Positions 21,463-29,858 of a stretch of DNA of 64,000 bases are shown in pieces. The notes beneath the pieces were generated by a model. It had not been told where the DNA came from. It saw only the letters and a list, made by a program, of their open reading frames with translations, and ran no database searches. Within the stretch, counting starts at the first letter, position 1. Every line of letters begins with the position of its first letter. This DNA is from Sciscionella sediminilitoris. Its GTDB lineage: Bacteria > Actinomycetota > Actinomycetes > Mycobacteriales > Pseudonocardiaceae. Position numbers and translations under genes: made by a program. The stretch covers positions 124,001 to 188,000 of the forward strand of contig NZ_JALM01000013.1 of NCBI RefSeq assembly GCF_000737195.2, in the 5' to 3' direction.

Positions 21463-21640
21463 GAGAGGCGGTCCTTCCTGAGCATCGTAGGGAGCGCCAG
21501 CGAGTGAGCCTGCGAAGGCGCCGATCGAGTGAGGACACGAGCGAGCGCCAGTGAGGGAGGCCCGGAGCGAGTGAGATGCCGAGTCGATGTCGCAGCGCAG
21601 GGAAGGTCGCATCGGGCCAGCACAGTGGAGGTCATGAGAG
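21452..21640 (-). repeat. Insertion at the hutF-hutI junction bounded by 16-bp direct repeats
   Basis: GTGGAGGTCATGAGAG occurs at 21452-21467 and again, perfectly, at 21625-21640. The 157 bases between contain degenerate repeats of a GAGCGCCAGCGAGTGAG type (best copy 21492-21508, others near 21526-21560 and 21574-21584). Each direct repeat contains the hutF stop/hutI start overlap (TCAT on the plus strand). The simplest reading is that DNA inserted into an ancestral ATGA junction and duplicated 16 bp of target. The ends show only weak inverted similarity and no transposase is present. Confidence 0.75.
21459..21635 (-). CDS. 58-codon relay ORF between hutF and hutI
   Basis: This ORF starts at an ATG that overlaps the hutF stop (ATGA) and stops at a TGA that overlaps the hutI ATG (ATGA). 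It begins MTST like hutI and ends DRLS, close to the hutF end ERLS, because both ends are copies of the same junction. The middle is translated repeat DNA and resembles no protein I know. It may be translated only to pass ribosomes from hutF to hutI. The 173-base repeat spacing keeps both overlaps in phase. Translation is unproven. Confidence 0.45.
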   Translation of the reverse strand: MTSTVLARCDLPCAATSTRHLTRSGPPSLALARVLTRSAPSQAHSLALPTMLRKDRLS

Positions 21641-22915
21641 CCTTTCGATCTGTTCGGCGAGCAGCGGACCGACCTCGCCGAGCCGTTCGTGCTTTCCTTC
21701 GCTCGCCTGGGTTTCGCCGCCGACGATCACGGTGTGCACGTCCGCAGCCGAAGCGGCGAGCGGGATCCCGTGCGCTGAACTGCCCGCGGTGCGCGGGCTC
21801 GCGGTGTCCACGGCGACCAGATCGCACGGCGAGCCGATCGCGATTCCGCCGGTGTCCCAGCCGATGGCGGCGTGGCCGTCCACTGTGGAGGCACGCACCA
21901 GCGCTTCGACAGTGAACCGGCCGCGTTCTCCGGTGCGCAGCCGCTCTCCGTATTCCAGCCCGCGCAGTTCGGCGAACGGATCGACGCGTACGTGCTGGTC
22001 GGTGCCGAGCACCAGGGTCGCCCCGGCGTCGGCGAGTTCGCGCGCCGGGCCGATTCCGTCGGCGAGGTCGGCCTCGGTCGTCGGGCAGATCGAGGCGAAC
22101 ACTCCGGCCTCGCCGAGCAGGGCGAGGTCGGCCTCGGTCAGGTGGGTGGCGTGCACCGCGGTGGTTTCCGGGCCGAGCGCCCCGGCCTCGGCGAGCAGTT
22201 CGGTCGGGGTGCGGTCATAGGCGGATAGCGCCTGTTCGTTCTCCGCGGGTTGCTCGGAAAGGTGCACGTGCAGCGGAACCCCGCGCACCGCCCCGAGTTG
22301 TTCGCGCGGTACGGCACGCACCGAGTGAATCGCCGCGCCGATCCGTGTGTTGGCATCCGGACGAAGTTCCGCGACGCGTTGTGCCCAGCTCTGCGCGTCC
22401 CCGTCACCGAACCGGGCCTGTTCCGGGGCCAGTTCCGCACCGATTCCGCCCGCGAGGTAACAGGTGTCGAGCAGGGTGAGCCGGATTCCCGCTTCGGCGG
22501 CCGCGGCGCGCAGTGCCTCGCCCATCGCGTTCGGGTCCGCGTACCGGCGGCCGTCGCGATCGTGGTGCAGGTAGTGGAATTCGCCGACCGCGGTGAATCC
22601 GGCGAGGACCATCTCCGCGTACACCGCGCGGGCGAGCGTGTAGTAGCTGTCCGGATCGAGCCGGTTCGCCAGCGCGTACATGGTCTCGCGCCAGCTCCAG
22701 AACGTCCCGGTGCCGTGCACGTGCCCGCGCAGTGCCCGGTGGAAGGCGTGCGAATGGGTGTTGGCGAAACCGGGAAACACCAGCCCGGTGAGGGCTTCTC
22801 CGGTTCGGGGCGCGCCGGTGGTCATCTCGGTGATCCGGCCGTGTTCGGTGCGCAGGAGTACGCCCTCGGTGATCCCGGAGGGCAGCCAGGCCCGTTCGCA
22901 CCACAGTGTCCTCAT
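21632..22915 (-). CDS. hutF: Formimidoylglutamate deiminase
   Basis: A 427-residue amidohydrolase that deaminates N-formimino-L-glutamate to N-formyl-L-glutamate and ammonia. The metal-binding [16 protein letters not shown] is near residues 48-63, with [19 protein letters not shown] and [13 protein letters not shown] further on, as in HutF and related deaminases. The ATG at 22915 overlaps the upstream hydrolase stop by four bases. Its presence means that this operon uses the HutF route and needs a formylglutamate hydrolase. The general deaminase fold leaves some room for another substrate, but the operon context is strong. Confidence 0.92.
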   Translation of the reverse strand: MRTLWCERAWLPSGITEGVLLRTEHGRITEMTTGAPRTGEALTGLVFPGFANTHSHAFHRALRGHVHGTGTFWSWRETMYALANRLDPDSYYTLARAVYAEMVLAGFTAVGEFHYLHHDRDGRRYADPNAMGEALRAAAAEAGIRLTLLDTCYLAGGIGAELAPEQARFGDGDAQSWAQRVAELRPDANTRIGAAIHSVRAVPREQLGAVRGVPLHVHLSEQPAENEQALSAYDRTPTELLAEAGALGPETTAVHATHLTEADLALLGEAGVFASICPTTEADLADGIGPARELADAGATLVLGTDQHVRVDPFAELRGLEYGERLRTGERGRFTVEALVRASTVDGHAAIGWDTGGIAIGSPCDLVAVDTASPRTAGSSAHGIPLAASAADVHTVIVGGETQASEGKHERLGEVGPLLAEQIERLS

Positions 22916-24096
22916 CCCGCGAGCTGCTCCAATACCTTTGCCAGTGCCTCGGTTCCTGCCGTGCAGTCCTCCGGCTCGGCGAACTCCTCCGGGGCGTGCG
23001 AGACCCCGCTCGGATTGCGCACGAACAGCATTCCGGTCGGTACCCGCGAGCCGAGGATGCCCGCATCGTGCCCGGCCCCGGTCTCCAGCGCGGGTACCCC
23101 GCCGAGCATTCCGGCGAGCTCGTCGCGCAGCTCCGGGTCGAAGACCACGCGGTCTCCATAGGACTCCTCGCGCACGTTCAGGGTGCAGCCCTCGCGCTCG
23201 GCGGCGAGCCGAGCAGCGGCCTCGATCTCCGCGACGATCTCCCGTGTGTCCAATGTGGACGGTACGCGGGCATCCAGCCAGAACTCCACGGAAGAGGCGA
23301 TGACGTTGGCCCCGCCGGGAACCGGGTTCAGCCGTCCGACAGTGGCCCGCGCCCCAGGATGTTTCGCGGCGACCTCGCGGGCCGCGAGCACCGCGGCCGC
23401 GGCGGGCACCATCGGGTCCCTGCGGTCGGTGATCGCGGTGGTTCCCGCGTGGTTTCCCTGTCCGGCAAGAGAGAACCGCCACCGTCCGTGGGCGAGAATG
23501 TCGCTGGCCACGCCGACGGGTAGCCCCATATCGACAAGTCCACGTCCCTGTTCCACGTGCAGCTCCACGAACCGGCCGATCCGGGAGAGCAGCCGGTCAT
23601 CGCGGCCGAAGCGGTCCGGATCGAACCCGCGCGCGCTCGCGGCCTCGGCGAAACTGATCCCGTCCCGGTCGCGCAGCGCGAGCGCGGTGGCGGGATCGAC
23701 CGCCCCGGTGAGCAACCGGGAACCGAGGCAGGCGACCCCGAACCGGCCGCCCTCCTCCTCGGGGAACACGGTGACCGCGAGTGGTTTGGCCGGAGTGAAA
23801 CCCTTGCCGCGCAGGGATTCCACGGCCTCGAGTGCGCAGGTGACGCCGAGCGGGCCATCGAAGGCCCCGCCGCCGGGTACCGAATCCAGATGGCTTCCGG
23901 TCACCACCGCGTCCGGTCCGGGTTCGCCCCACCAGGCCCAGATCGCGCCGTTGCGGTCGGTCTCCACCTCGAGCCCCGCGCGGGTGGCCCGTTCGGCGAA
24001 CCACTCGCGCAGGTTCATCTCGGCCGCGTCGAACACGTGCCGGGAATAGCCGCCGCGGACCGGATCGGCACCGATATCGGCGATCTGGTCGAGCAT
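22912..24096 (-). CDS. M20-family amidohydrolase (allantoate amidohydrolase-like), probable N-formylglutamate step
   Basis: A 394-residue zinc peptidase/amidohydrolase of the AllC/N-carbamoylase group. Metal-binding motifs are VVTGSHLDSVPGGGAFDG, VFPEEEGGRFGVACLGS, FVELHVEQGR and ETGAGHDAG. Annotated relatives cleave allantoate or N-carbamoyl amino acids. Here the gene sits between hutU and hutF, overlapping both (TGATG and ATGA), and no HutG-type formylglutamate amidohydrolase is present in the window. I therefore infer that it releases formate from N-formyl-L-glutamate to give glutamate. Streptomyces hut clusters carry a similar gene. The start at ATG 24096 is set by the overlap. Confidence 0.85.
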   Translation of the reverse strand: MLDQIADIGADPVRGGYSRHVFDAAEMNLREWFAERATRAGLEVETDRNGAIWAWWGEPGPDAVVTGSHLDSVPGGGAFDGPLGVTCALEAVESLRGKGFTPAKPLAVTVFPEEEGGRFGVACLGSRLLTGAVDPATALALRDRDGISFAEAASARGFDPDRFGRDDRLLSRIGRFVELHVEQGRGLVDMGLPVGVASDILAHGRWRFSLAGQGNHAGTTAITDRRDPMVPAAAAVLAAREVAAKHPGARATVGRLNPVPGGANVIASSVEFWLDARVPSTLDTREIVAEIEAAARLAAEREGCTLNVREESYGDRVVFDPELRDELAGMLGGVPALETGAGHDAGILGSRVPTGMLFVRNPSGVSHAPEEFAEPEDCTAGTEALAKVLEQLAG

Positions 24097-25742
24097 CACT
24101 GGCCGTCCCGCATCGGAATGCGCACGCCGCGCTCCTCGGCGACCCGCTCGGCCTCCGGATATCCGGCGTCCACGTGCCGCAGCACGCCCATGCCGGGATC
24201 GTTGGTGAGCACCCGCTCGAGCTTCTGTCCGGCCAGCTTCGTGCCATCGGCCACGGTGACCTGGCCGGCGTGGATGGAACGCCCGATGCCGACTCCGCCG
24301 CCGTGGTGCAGGGACACCCATGTCGCCCCGGACGCGGTGTTCACCAGCGCGTTGAGCAGTGGCCAGTCGGCGATCGCGTCCGAACCATCGGCCATGCCCT
24401 CGGTCTCGCGGTACGGGGAGGCGACCGATCCGCAGTCCAGGTGATCGCGTCCGATGACAACGGGAGCGGACAGTTCGCCGGAGGCCACCATTTCGTTGAA
24501 CCGCTGCCCGGCGAGGTTGCGTTCCCCGTAGCCGAGCCAGCAGATACGCGAGGGCAGGCCCTGGAAGGCCACCCGCTCACCGGCCATCCTGATCCAGCGC
24601 GAGACGGATTCGTTGTCCCCGAACAGATCCAGGATCGCGCGGTCGGTCGCGGCGATGTCCGCGGGATCCCCGGACAGTGCCGCCCACCGGAATGGGCCCT
24701 TGCCCTCGCAGAACAGCGGCCGGATGTAGGCGGGCACGAAACCGGGGTAGTCGAAGGCGCGTTCGCAGCCGCCGAGCTTCGCCTCCCCGCGCAGCGAGTT
24801 GCCGTAGTCGAAGACCTCGGCGCCCCGGTCGAGGAATCCGAGCATCGCCTCCACGTGCTCGGCCATGGATTCGCGCGAACGATCGGTGAACTCGTCCGGC
24901 TTCTTCTCCGCGTAGTCGCCCCAGTCGTCCAGGTCCACCCCGCGTGGCAGGTAGGAAAGCGGGTCGTGCGCGGAGGTCTGGTCGGTGACGATGTCGACAT
25001 CCACGTTGCGGCACAGGAGTTCCGGCAGTATCTCGGCGGCGTTCCCGATCACTCCGACCGAGAGCGGGCGCCGCTCGGCCTTGGCCTTGGTCACCCGCGC
25101 GATGGCGTCGTCCAGGTCGTCGGCGAGCTCATCGAGGTAGCGGTGCTCCACCCGGCGCTTCGCCCGGGAGGGATCGCATTCGATGCACAGCGCGACGCCG
25201 TCGTTCATGGTGACCGCGAGCGGCTGCGCCCCGCCCATCCCGCCGAGCCCGGCGGTGACGGTGAGCGTGCCGCGCAGGCTGCCGCCGAAACGCTTCTCGG
25301 CGACCGCGGCGAAGGTCTCGTAGGTGCCCTGCAGGATTCCCTGGGTGCCGATGTAGATCCAGGAACCCGCGGTCATCTGCCCGTACATGGTCAGGCCGAG
25401 GGATTCGAGCCTGCGGAACTCCGGCCAGTTCGCCCAGTCCGGGACCAGGTTCGAGTTCGCGATGAGCACCCGGGGCGCCCATTCGTGGGTGCGCAGTACG
25501 CCGACCGGTTTTCCGGACTGCACGAGCAGCGTCTCGTCACCCTCCAAAGTGGACAGCTCGCGGCCGATGGCGTGGAAGCTCGGCCAGTCCCGCGCGGCGC
25601 GCGCGGTGCCGCCGTAGACCACGAGGTCCTCGGGCCGTTCGGCGACCTCGGGATCCAGGTTGTTGTGCAGCATCCGAAGCGGTGCTTCGGTTTCCCAGCT
25701 CTTGGCGGTCAGCGTGGTGCCGCGGGCGGAGCGGATGGTCAT
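24096..25742 (-). CDS. hutU: Urocanate hydratase
   Basis: A 548-residue urocanase that adds water to urocanate using tightly bound NAD as an electrophile. The family is highly conserved and recognised along its length ([38 protein letters not shown], and the NAD-site segment [12 protein letters not shown] with its Cys). The ATG at 25742 overlaps the hutH stop by four bases, and its own stop overlaps the next start by one base. Second gene of the operon. Confidence 0.97.
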   Translation of the reverse strand: MTIRSARGTTLTAKSWETEAPLRMLHNNLDPEVAERPEDLVVYGGTARAARDWPSFHAIGRELSTLEGDETLLVQSGKPVGVLRTHEWAPRVLIANSNLVPDWANWPEFRRLESLGLTMYGQMTAGSWIYIGTQGILQGTYETFAAVAEKRFGGSLRGTLTVTAGLGGMGGAQPLAVTMNDGVALCIECDPSRAKRRVEHRYLDELADDLDDAIARVTKAKAERRPLSVGVIGNAAEILPELLCRNVDVDIVTDQTSAHDPLSYLPRGVDLDDWGDYAEKKPDEFTDRSRESMAEHVEAMLGFLDRGAEVFDYGNSLRGEAKLGGCERAFDYPGFVPAYIRPLFCEGKGPFRWAALSGDPADIAATDRAILDLFGDNESVSRWIRMAGERVAFQGLPSRICWLGYGERNLAGQRFNEMVASGELSAPVVIGRDHLDCGSVASPYRETEGMADGSDAIADWPLLNALVNTASGATWVSLHHGGGVGIGRSIHAGQVTVADGTKLAGQKLERVLTNDPGMGVLRHVDAGYPEAERVAEERGVRIPMRDGQ

Positions 25743-27277
25743 CGCTTCTCCAGGTAGGTCGAGACGGTTTCCGGGATGGCGTTCGAGCGCACGAGTTCCT
25801 CGGCCGCGGCGATGTCCGGGGCGAGGTGACGGTCCGGGCCGGGGCCGTCGACCCGCTCGCGGAGCAGGGCACGTACCGCCCCGGTCGCCGGTCCGGGCTC
25901 GAGCGGGGCACGCAGATCGAGGGCGCGTGCCGCGGTGAGCAGTTCGACGGCGAGCACGGTTTCCAGTCCGCGCACGGCATTGCGGAGTTTGCGGGCCGCC
26001 GACCAGCCCATGGACACGTGGTCCTCCTGCATCGCCGAGGAAGGGATCGAGTCGACCGAGGAGGGCACCGCCAGGCGCTTGAGTTCGGAGACCACCGCGG
26101 CCTGGGTGTACTGGGCGATCATCAGCCCGGAGTCCACCCCGGGATCATCGGCGAGGAACGGCGGCAGTCCGTGCGAGCGGGACACATCCAGCATCCGGTC
26201 GGTGCGCCGTTCGGCCATGGAGGCCAGATCGGCGAGCGGGATGGCGAGGAAGTCGAGCACATAGGCGATCGGGGCGCCGTGGAAGTTCCCGTTCGACTCC
26301 ACCCGTCCGTCCGGGAGCACGACCGGATTGTCCACGGTAGCCGCCAGTTCGCGCTCGGCGACCGATTCCGCGTGCGCCAGGGTGTCCCGCGCTCCGCCGT
26401 GCACCTGGGGCGCGCAGCGCAGCGAGTAGGCGTCCTGCACCCGGGTGCAGTCCGGCCCGCGATGGCTGGCCACGATGGGCGAATCGGCGAGCAGCGCCAG
26501 CATCCGGCGCGCGGATTCGGCCTGGCCGAGTTGCGGGCGCAGTTCGTGCAGCTCCGGGGCGAACACCCGGTCGGTGCCGAGCAGCGCCTCCACGCTCATC
26601 GCCGCGGTCACATCGGCGATGTCCAGGCAGCGGCGCAGATCGGCGGCCGCGAGCACGAGCATGCCGAGCATCCCGTCGGTGCCGTTGATCAGCGCGAGCC
26701 CTTCCTTTTCGGCGAGCTGCGCCGGTTCGATCCCGGCGTGGGTGAGGGCCTCGGCCGCGGCGATCCGGTTGCCTTCGGCGTCGTACACCTCGCCCTCACC
26801 GCAGAGCGCGAGCGCGACCGCGGACAGCGGCGCGAGATCCCCGGAACAGCCCAGCGATCCGTACTCGTGCACCACCGGGGTGATCCCCGCGTTGAGCATC
26901 GCGGCGAGCTTGTCCACGGTGGATACCCGGACCCCGGTGCGCCCGGATGCGAGGGTGCGCAGCCGCAGCAGCATCAGCGCGCGGACCACCTCGCGCTCGA
27001 CCGGTTCCCCGGCGCCCGCGGCGTGCGAGCGGATCAGCGAACGCTGCAGTGCGGCGCGCCGCTCGGTGGGGATGTGGCGCACGGCGAGCGCGCCGAACCC
27101 GGTGGAGACCCCGTAGGTCGGTTCCGTGGCGTCGGCGAGTTTGTCGATGTGTTCGCGGGTCTCGCCGACTGCGGTGCGCGCGGCCTCGCTGAGCTCGATG
27201 GACGCGCCGCCACGGGCGACCGCGGCCACCTCGCTCGCCGCGAGCGGGCGGCCGGCGTCGAGGGTGATGATTGCCAT
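25739..27277 (-). CDS. hutH: Histidine ammonia-lyase
   Basis: A 512-residue lyase that removes ammonia from histidine to give urocanate, the first step of the pathway. Its electrophile, MIO, forms from an internal tripeptide in [20 protein letters not shown]. Here the tripeptide is Cys144-Ser145-Gly146 in place of the usual Ala-Ser-Gly. Other family features include LINGTDGM and [14 protein letters not shown]. The ATG at 27277 has only a weak ribosome site. It is the first gene of the operon, with a perfect palindrome 54 bases upstream. Confidence 0.96.
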   Translation of the reverse strand: MAIITLDAGRPLAASEVAAVARGGASIELSEAARTAVGETREHIDKLADATEPTYGVSTGFGALAVRHIPTERRAALQRSLIRSHAAGAGEPVEREVVRALMLLRLRTLASGRTGVRVSTVDKLAAMLNAGITPVVHEYGSLGCSGDLAPLSAVALALCGEGEVYDAEGNRIAAAEALTHAGIEPAQLAEKEGLALINGTDGMLGMLVLAAADLRRCLDIADVTAAMSVEALLGTDRVFAPELHELRPQLGQAESARRMLALLADSPIVASHRGPDCTRVQDAYSLRCAPQVHGGARDTLAHAESVAERELAATVDNPVVLPDGRVESNGNFHGAPIAYVLDFLAIPLADLASMAERRTDRMLDVSRSHGLPPFLADDPGVDSGLMIAQYTQAAVVSELKRLAVPSSVDSIPSSAMQEDHVSMGWSAARKLRNAVRGLETVLAVELLTAARALDLRAPLEPGPATGAVRALLRERVDGPGPDRHLAPDIAAAEELVRSNAIPETVSTYLEKR

Positions 27278-27330
27278 GCGGTCATTCCACCCCTTCGCGG
27301 CGGGCACCGCGAGCGGGGTGCGCCGCGTTC

Positions 27331-27348
27331 TGTCTGGGATCCCAGACA
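27331..27348 (+). promoter_or_regulatory. Palindromic operator candidate upstream of hutH
   Basis: TGTCTGGGATCCCAGACA is a perfect 18-bp palindrome in the 89-base gap between the FAD oxidase gene and hutH. Its position, 54-71 bases before the hutH start, suits a site for a dimeric repressor or activator of the hut operon. The form resembles sites of GntR-type (FCD/HutC) regulators, but no hut regulator gene adjoins the operon, so the binder is unknown. Confidence 0.6.
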
Positions 27349-27366
27349 ACACCCTTTGGGTGACGC

Positions 27367-28824
27367 TCAGATCCTGCTCAGCCCCTGGGCGAAGTCGAAC
27401 AACCGGTGCGGGTCGTACTTCTCGGCGATCGCCCGCAGCCGCCCGGCATTGCCGCCGTAATAGGCCTGCGCCCAGTTCGGCTGGCCGGGATCGATGTAGT
27501 TGACGTAGCTGCCGGGCAGGCCGAGCCCGTCCCGGATTCCGCGTACCCGGGCCTGATCGGTCCCGCTGTAGATCTGCACGGTGGCCAGCGCGGTGCGGTG
27601 CGGGAAGGCGGTTTCCGTGGCACCGACCGCGGAAACGGCCCCGCCGAGCGCGTCGAACATCACCGCGACCCCGGGCTTTCCGCGCGCGAGCCGGGTCAGC
27701 CGCGCGGCGTCCAGCGGTGCGGTGAGCACGGCCGAGGTGGCGTGGAAGGTTTCCCGCGCACTCGATCCGGCGAAGAACCGCATCGCGGCGCCGTAGTCCT
27801 TTTCCTCGGTGTGCACGGTTTTCGGGGCGATCCCGATCCGCTTGCGCAGTTCGGCGAGCAGCGGGGCGAATGCCTTGGCGTTCCCGGTGAAGCAGCCGGC
27901 GATCCGGGCAGCGGGCTGGGCGCCGCTGGTCACGGTGCACTTGGTCCAGAATTCGGCGGGTGCGCCGGGGAGCCAGCGCTGCCAGGCGTCGAACACCTTC
28001 GCGGCGCTGCCCGGCGGGAAGCTCATGGTGAGCACGGTGAGCCGGGGCGCGGGCACGGTGGCGAAGGTGAGTTCGGTGACGATGCCCAGATTGCCCCCGC
28101 CACCACCGCGCAGTGCCCAGAACAGATCCGGTTCCTGGTCCGCGGAGGCGGTGCGCACGGTGCCGTCCGCGGTGACGATGCGCAGCGAGCGCAACCGGTC
28201 ACAGGTCAGCCCGTACTTGCGGGTGAGCACGCCGACCCCGCCGCCGAGGGTGAGCCCGGAGATTCCCACGGTCGGGCAGGATCCCGCGGGCAGTGCACGT
28301 CCCGCCTTGGCCAGCGCGGAGTACACCGAACCCAGCCGCGCGCCCGCCCCGATCACCGCGGTGCCGTCCGGATGCACCCGCACCCCGGCGAGGCGGGCCA
28401 GATCGACGACGAGGGCCCCGTTCGGCGCGGAGTATCCGGCGTAGCTGTGCCCACCGGAGCGTGCGGCGATCGGCAGCCGTGCCGCCGCGGCCGTGCGCAC
28501 ACAGGCGGCCACCTCGGACTCGTTCGCGATCTGGGCCACGGCACGGGGTTTCCGGTTGTCGAACAGCGGATTGAACAGCTGGTGCGCGCTTCCGTAGGTG
28601 CGCGCGCCCGGCTGGACCAGCCGCGTGCCGAGCGATCTGGCCAGTGTGCCGAGATCCGGCGCGGCCGCGGCCGTCGGCGTGGCCGCGGTCCGCACGGGCG
28701 CGGACGTGGTCTGCTGTGTGACCGCCCGGCCCTGCGCGCTCGCGCATCCGCCGACGGTCACGCCCGCGATTCCCGCCCCGAACGCGGTCAGTGCTCCTCT
28801 GCGGCTGATTCCCATCCCTGGCAC
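27367..28824 (-). CDS. TAT-exported FAD-binding oxidase (berberine bridge enzyme-like)
   Basis: A 485-residue PCMH-type flavoprotein. The N-terminus has Arg8-Arg9 in ISRRGALTAFGAG and a lipobox ending at Cys27 (VTVGGCAS), so it is probably a Tat-exported lipoprotein. RSGGHSYAGYS and LPAGSCPTVGISG give the His and Cys that attach FAD bicovalently in BBE-like oxidases. The C-terminal BBE element is NYIDPGQPNWAQAYYGGNAG. Such enzymes oxidise sugars, alkaloids or polyphenols with oxygen; the substrate is unknown. It lies upstream of, and in line with, the hut operon but has no evident role in histidine use. Confidence 0.87.
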   Translation of the reverse strand: MPGMGISRRGALTAFGAGIAGVTVGGCASAQGRAVTQQTTSAPVRTAATPTAAAAPDLGTLARSLGTRLVQPGARTYGSAHQLFNPLFDNRKPRAVAQIANESEVAACVRTAAAARLPIAARSGGHSYAGYSAPNGALVVDLARLAGVRVHPDGTAVIGAGARLGSVYSALAKAGRALPAGSCPTVGISGLTLGGGVGVLTRKYGLTCDRLRSLRIVTADGTVRTASADQEPDLFWALRGGGGGNLGIVTELTFATVPAPRLTVLTMSFPPGSAAKVFDAWQRWLPGAPAEFWTKCTVTSGAQPAARIAGCFTGNAKAFAPLLAELRKRIGIAPKTVHTEEKDYGAAMRFFAGSSARETFHATSAVLTAPLDAARLTRLARGKPGVAVMFDALGGAVSAVGATETAFPHRTALATVQIYSGTDQARVRGIRDGLGLPGSYVNYIDPGQPNWAQAYYGGNAGRLRAIAEKYDPHRLFDFAQGLSRI

Positions 28825-28870
28825 CCCTTTCGATCTCCCAACCGGGAAGACGCGCCGAAGGGGGCCCGGT

Positions 28871-29755
28871 TCATGCGAGGTAGATCTCCACGCCGTCGAG
28901 CAACCTTCGCAGGCCGAACTCGAAGAGCCGGTTCAGATCGAAGTCGAACCCCGCCGAGACGAGGGCGCCGAGACCGGGAAGGCGATCCAGATCCACCGAA
29001 TCGGCGAGCTTGCTGTGCTCGGCCCAGGTGTCGGTGTCCATTCCGGTGTCCAGATGGTGCGCGGTCTCGTCGATGAGCGTCAGCCCGTAGGCGCGCACCT
29101 GGTTGAAGAGGTTGTACTGCACGTACATCGCGGTTTCGGCGCTGATGCCGTGCTCGAGCAGGGCGCGCATGACGAAATCGGTGTAGCCGACCAGATGCGG
29201 GGCCATCTGCGGGCGGGCCATGGAGACCAGCGAGGCGGCCCAGGGATGGGCGTGCAGCGCCTCCCACATCCGGCGGGCCGCGAATTCGAGCCGTGGCCGC
29301 CAGTCCCCGGAGAATGCCGCGGGCAGCGGGAATTCGGCGAACGCGGCATCGAGCATCGCCAGGTGCAGGTCCTCCTTGCCGCGCACATGCCGGTACACGG
29401 TCATCGTGGCGACGCCGAGCCGGGCGGCCACCCGGCGCATGGACAGCCCGTCGAGCCCGTCGGAATCGGCGAGCCCGACCGCGGCGCGCACGACCGCCTC
29501 CCGTCCGGTCGCGGGTTCGGTTTCCGGTTTCCGGTGCGGGACGGCGCGCACCACGGTGCCCGATCCGGGCTTCGACTCCAGGATCCCCTCGGCGCGCAGG
29601 GCATCGAGTGCCTTGGTCGCGGTGGCCATGGCCACGCCGTACTGCCGGGTCAGCTGCCGCGTCGAGGGCACCCGGTCGCCGGTGGCCAGGGTGCCCCCGG
29701 CGATGCGCGCCCGGATGTCGGCGGCGATGCGCAGATACGGTGGCGGTTCGCGCAT
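28871..29755 (-). CDS. GntR-TetR chimeric transcriptional regulator
   Basis: A 294-residue regulator with two DNA-binding parts. Residues 1-75 are a GntR winged helix (YLRIAADIRARIAGGTLATG, VPSTRQLTRQYGVAMATATK, GILESKPGSGTVV). Residues 85-140 are a TetR helix-turn-helix (GLSMRRVAARLGVATMTVYR). The rest is the TetR_C tetracycline-repressor ligand and dimer domain. Such fusions occur in actinobacteria but few are studied. The gene is divergent from a flavin monooxygenase, and the shared 103-base gap contains two CTAG-centred sites, so it likely represses both. I chose the ATG at 29755 because the longer form runs through the operator region. Confidence 0.88.
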   Translation of the reverse strand: MREPPPYLRIAADIRARIAGGTLATGDRVPSTRQLTRQYGVAMATATKALDALRAEGILESKPGSGTVVRAVPHRKPETEPATGREAVVRAAVGLADSDGLDGLSMRRVAARLGVATMTVYRHVRGKEDLHLAMLDAAFAEFPLPAAFSGDWRPRLEFAARRMWEALHAHPWAASLVSMARPQMAPHLVGYTDFVMRALLEHGISAETAMYVQYNLFNQVRAYGLTLIDETAHHLDTGMDTDTWAEHSKLADSVDLDRLPGLGALVSAGFDFDLNRLFEFGLRRLLDGVEIYLA

Positions 29756-29766
29756 GATCGGGCTCC

Positions 29767-29776
29767 GTACTAGTAC
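29767..29776 (+). promoter_or_regulatory. Operator-like palindrome 1 (regulator side)
   Basis: GTACTAGTAC is a perfect 10-bp palindrome 12 bases upstream of the GntR-TetR regulator ATG. It shares TACTAGT with a second site at 29808-29817. The two centres are about 42 bases apart, near four helical turns, which would place bound dimers on the same face of the DNA. Confidence 0.55.
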
Positions 29777-29807
29777 AGTTCGGCCAATATCCATGGATTG
29801 GTGACAA

Positions 29808-29817
29808 GTGTACTAGT
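29808..29817 (+). promoter_or_regulatory. Operator-like palindrome 2 (monooxygenase side)
   Basis: GTGTACTAGT carries the same TACTAGT core as the site at 29767-29776 and lies 41 bases before the monooxygenase ATG. The palindrome is imperfect here. Together the sites suggest autoregulation and control of the divergent enzyme gene. Confidence 0.5.
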
Positions 29818-29858
29818 TTTACCTGCCATGATGGTTGATCCGTTCGTACGGTGTTCTC

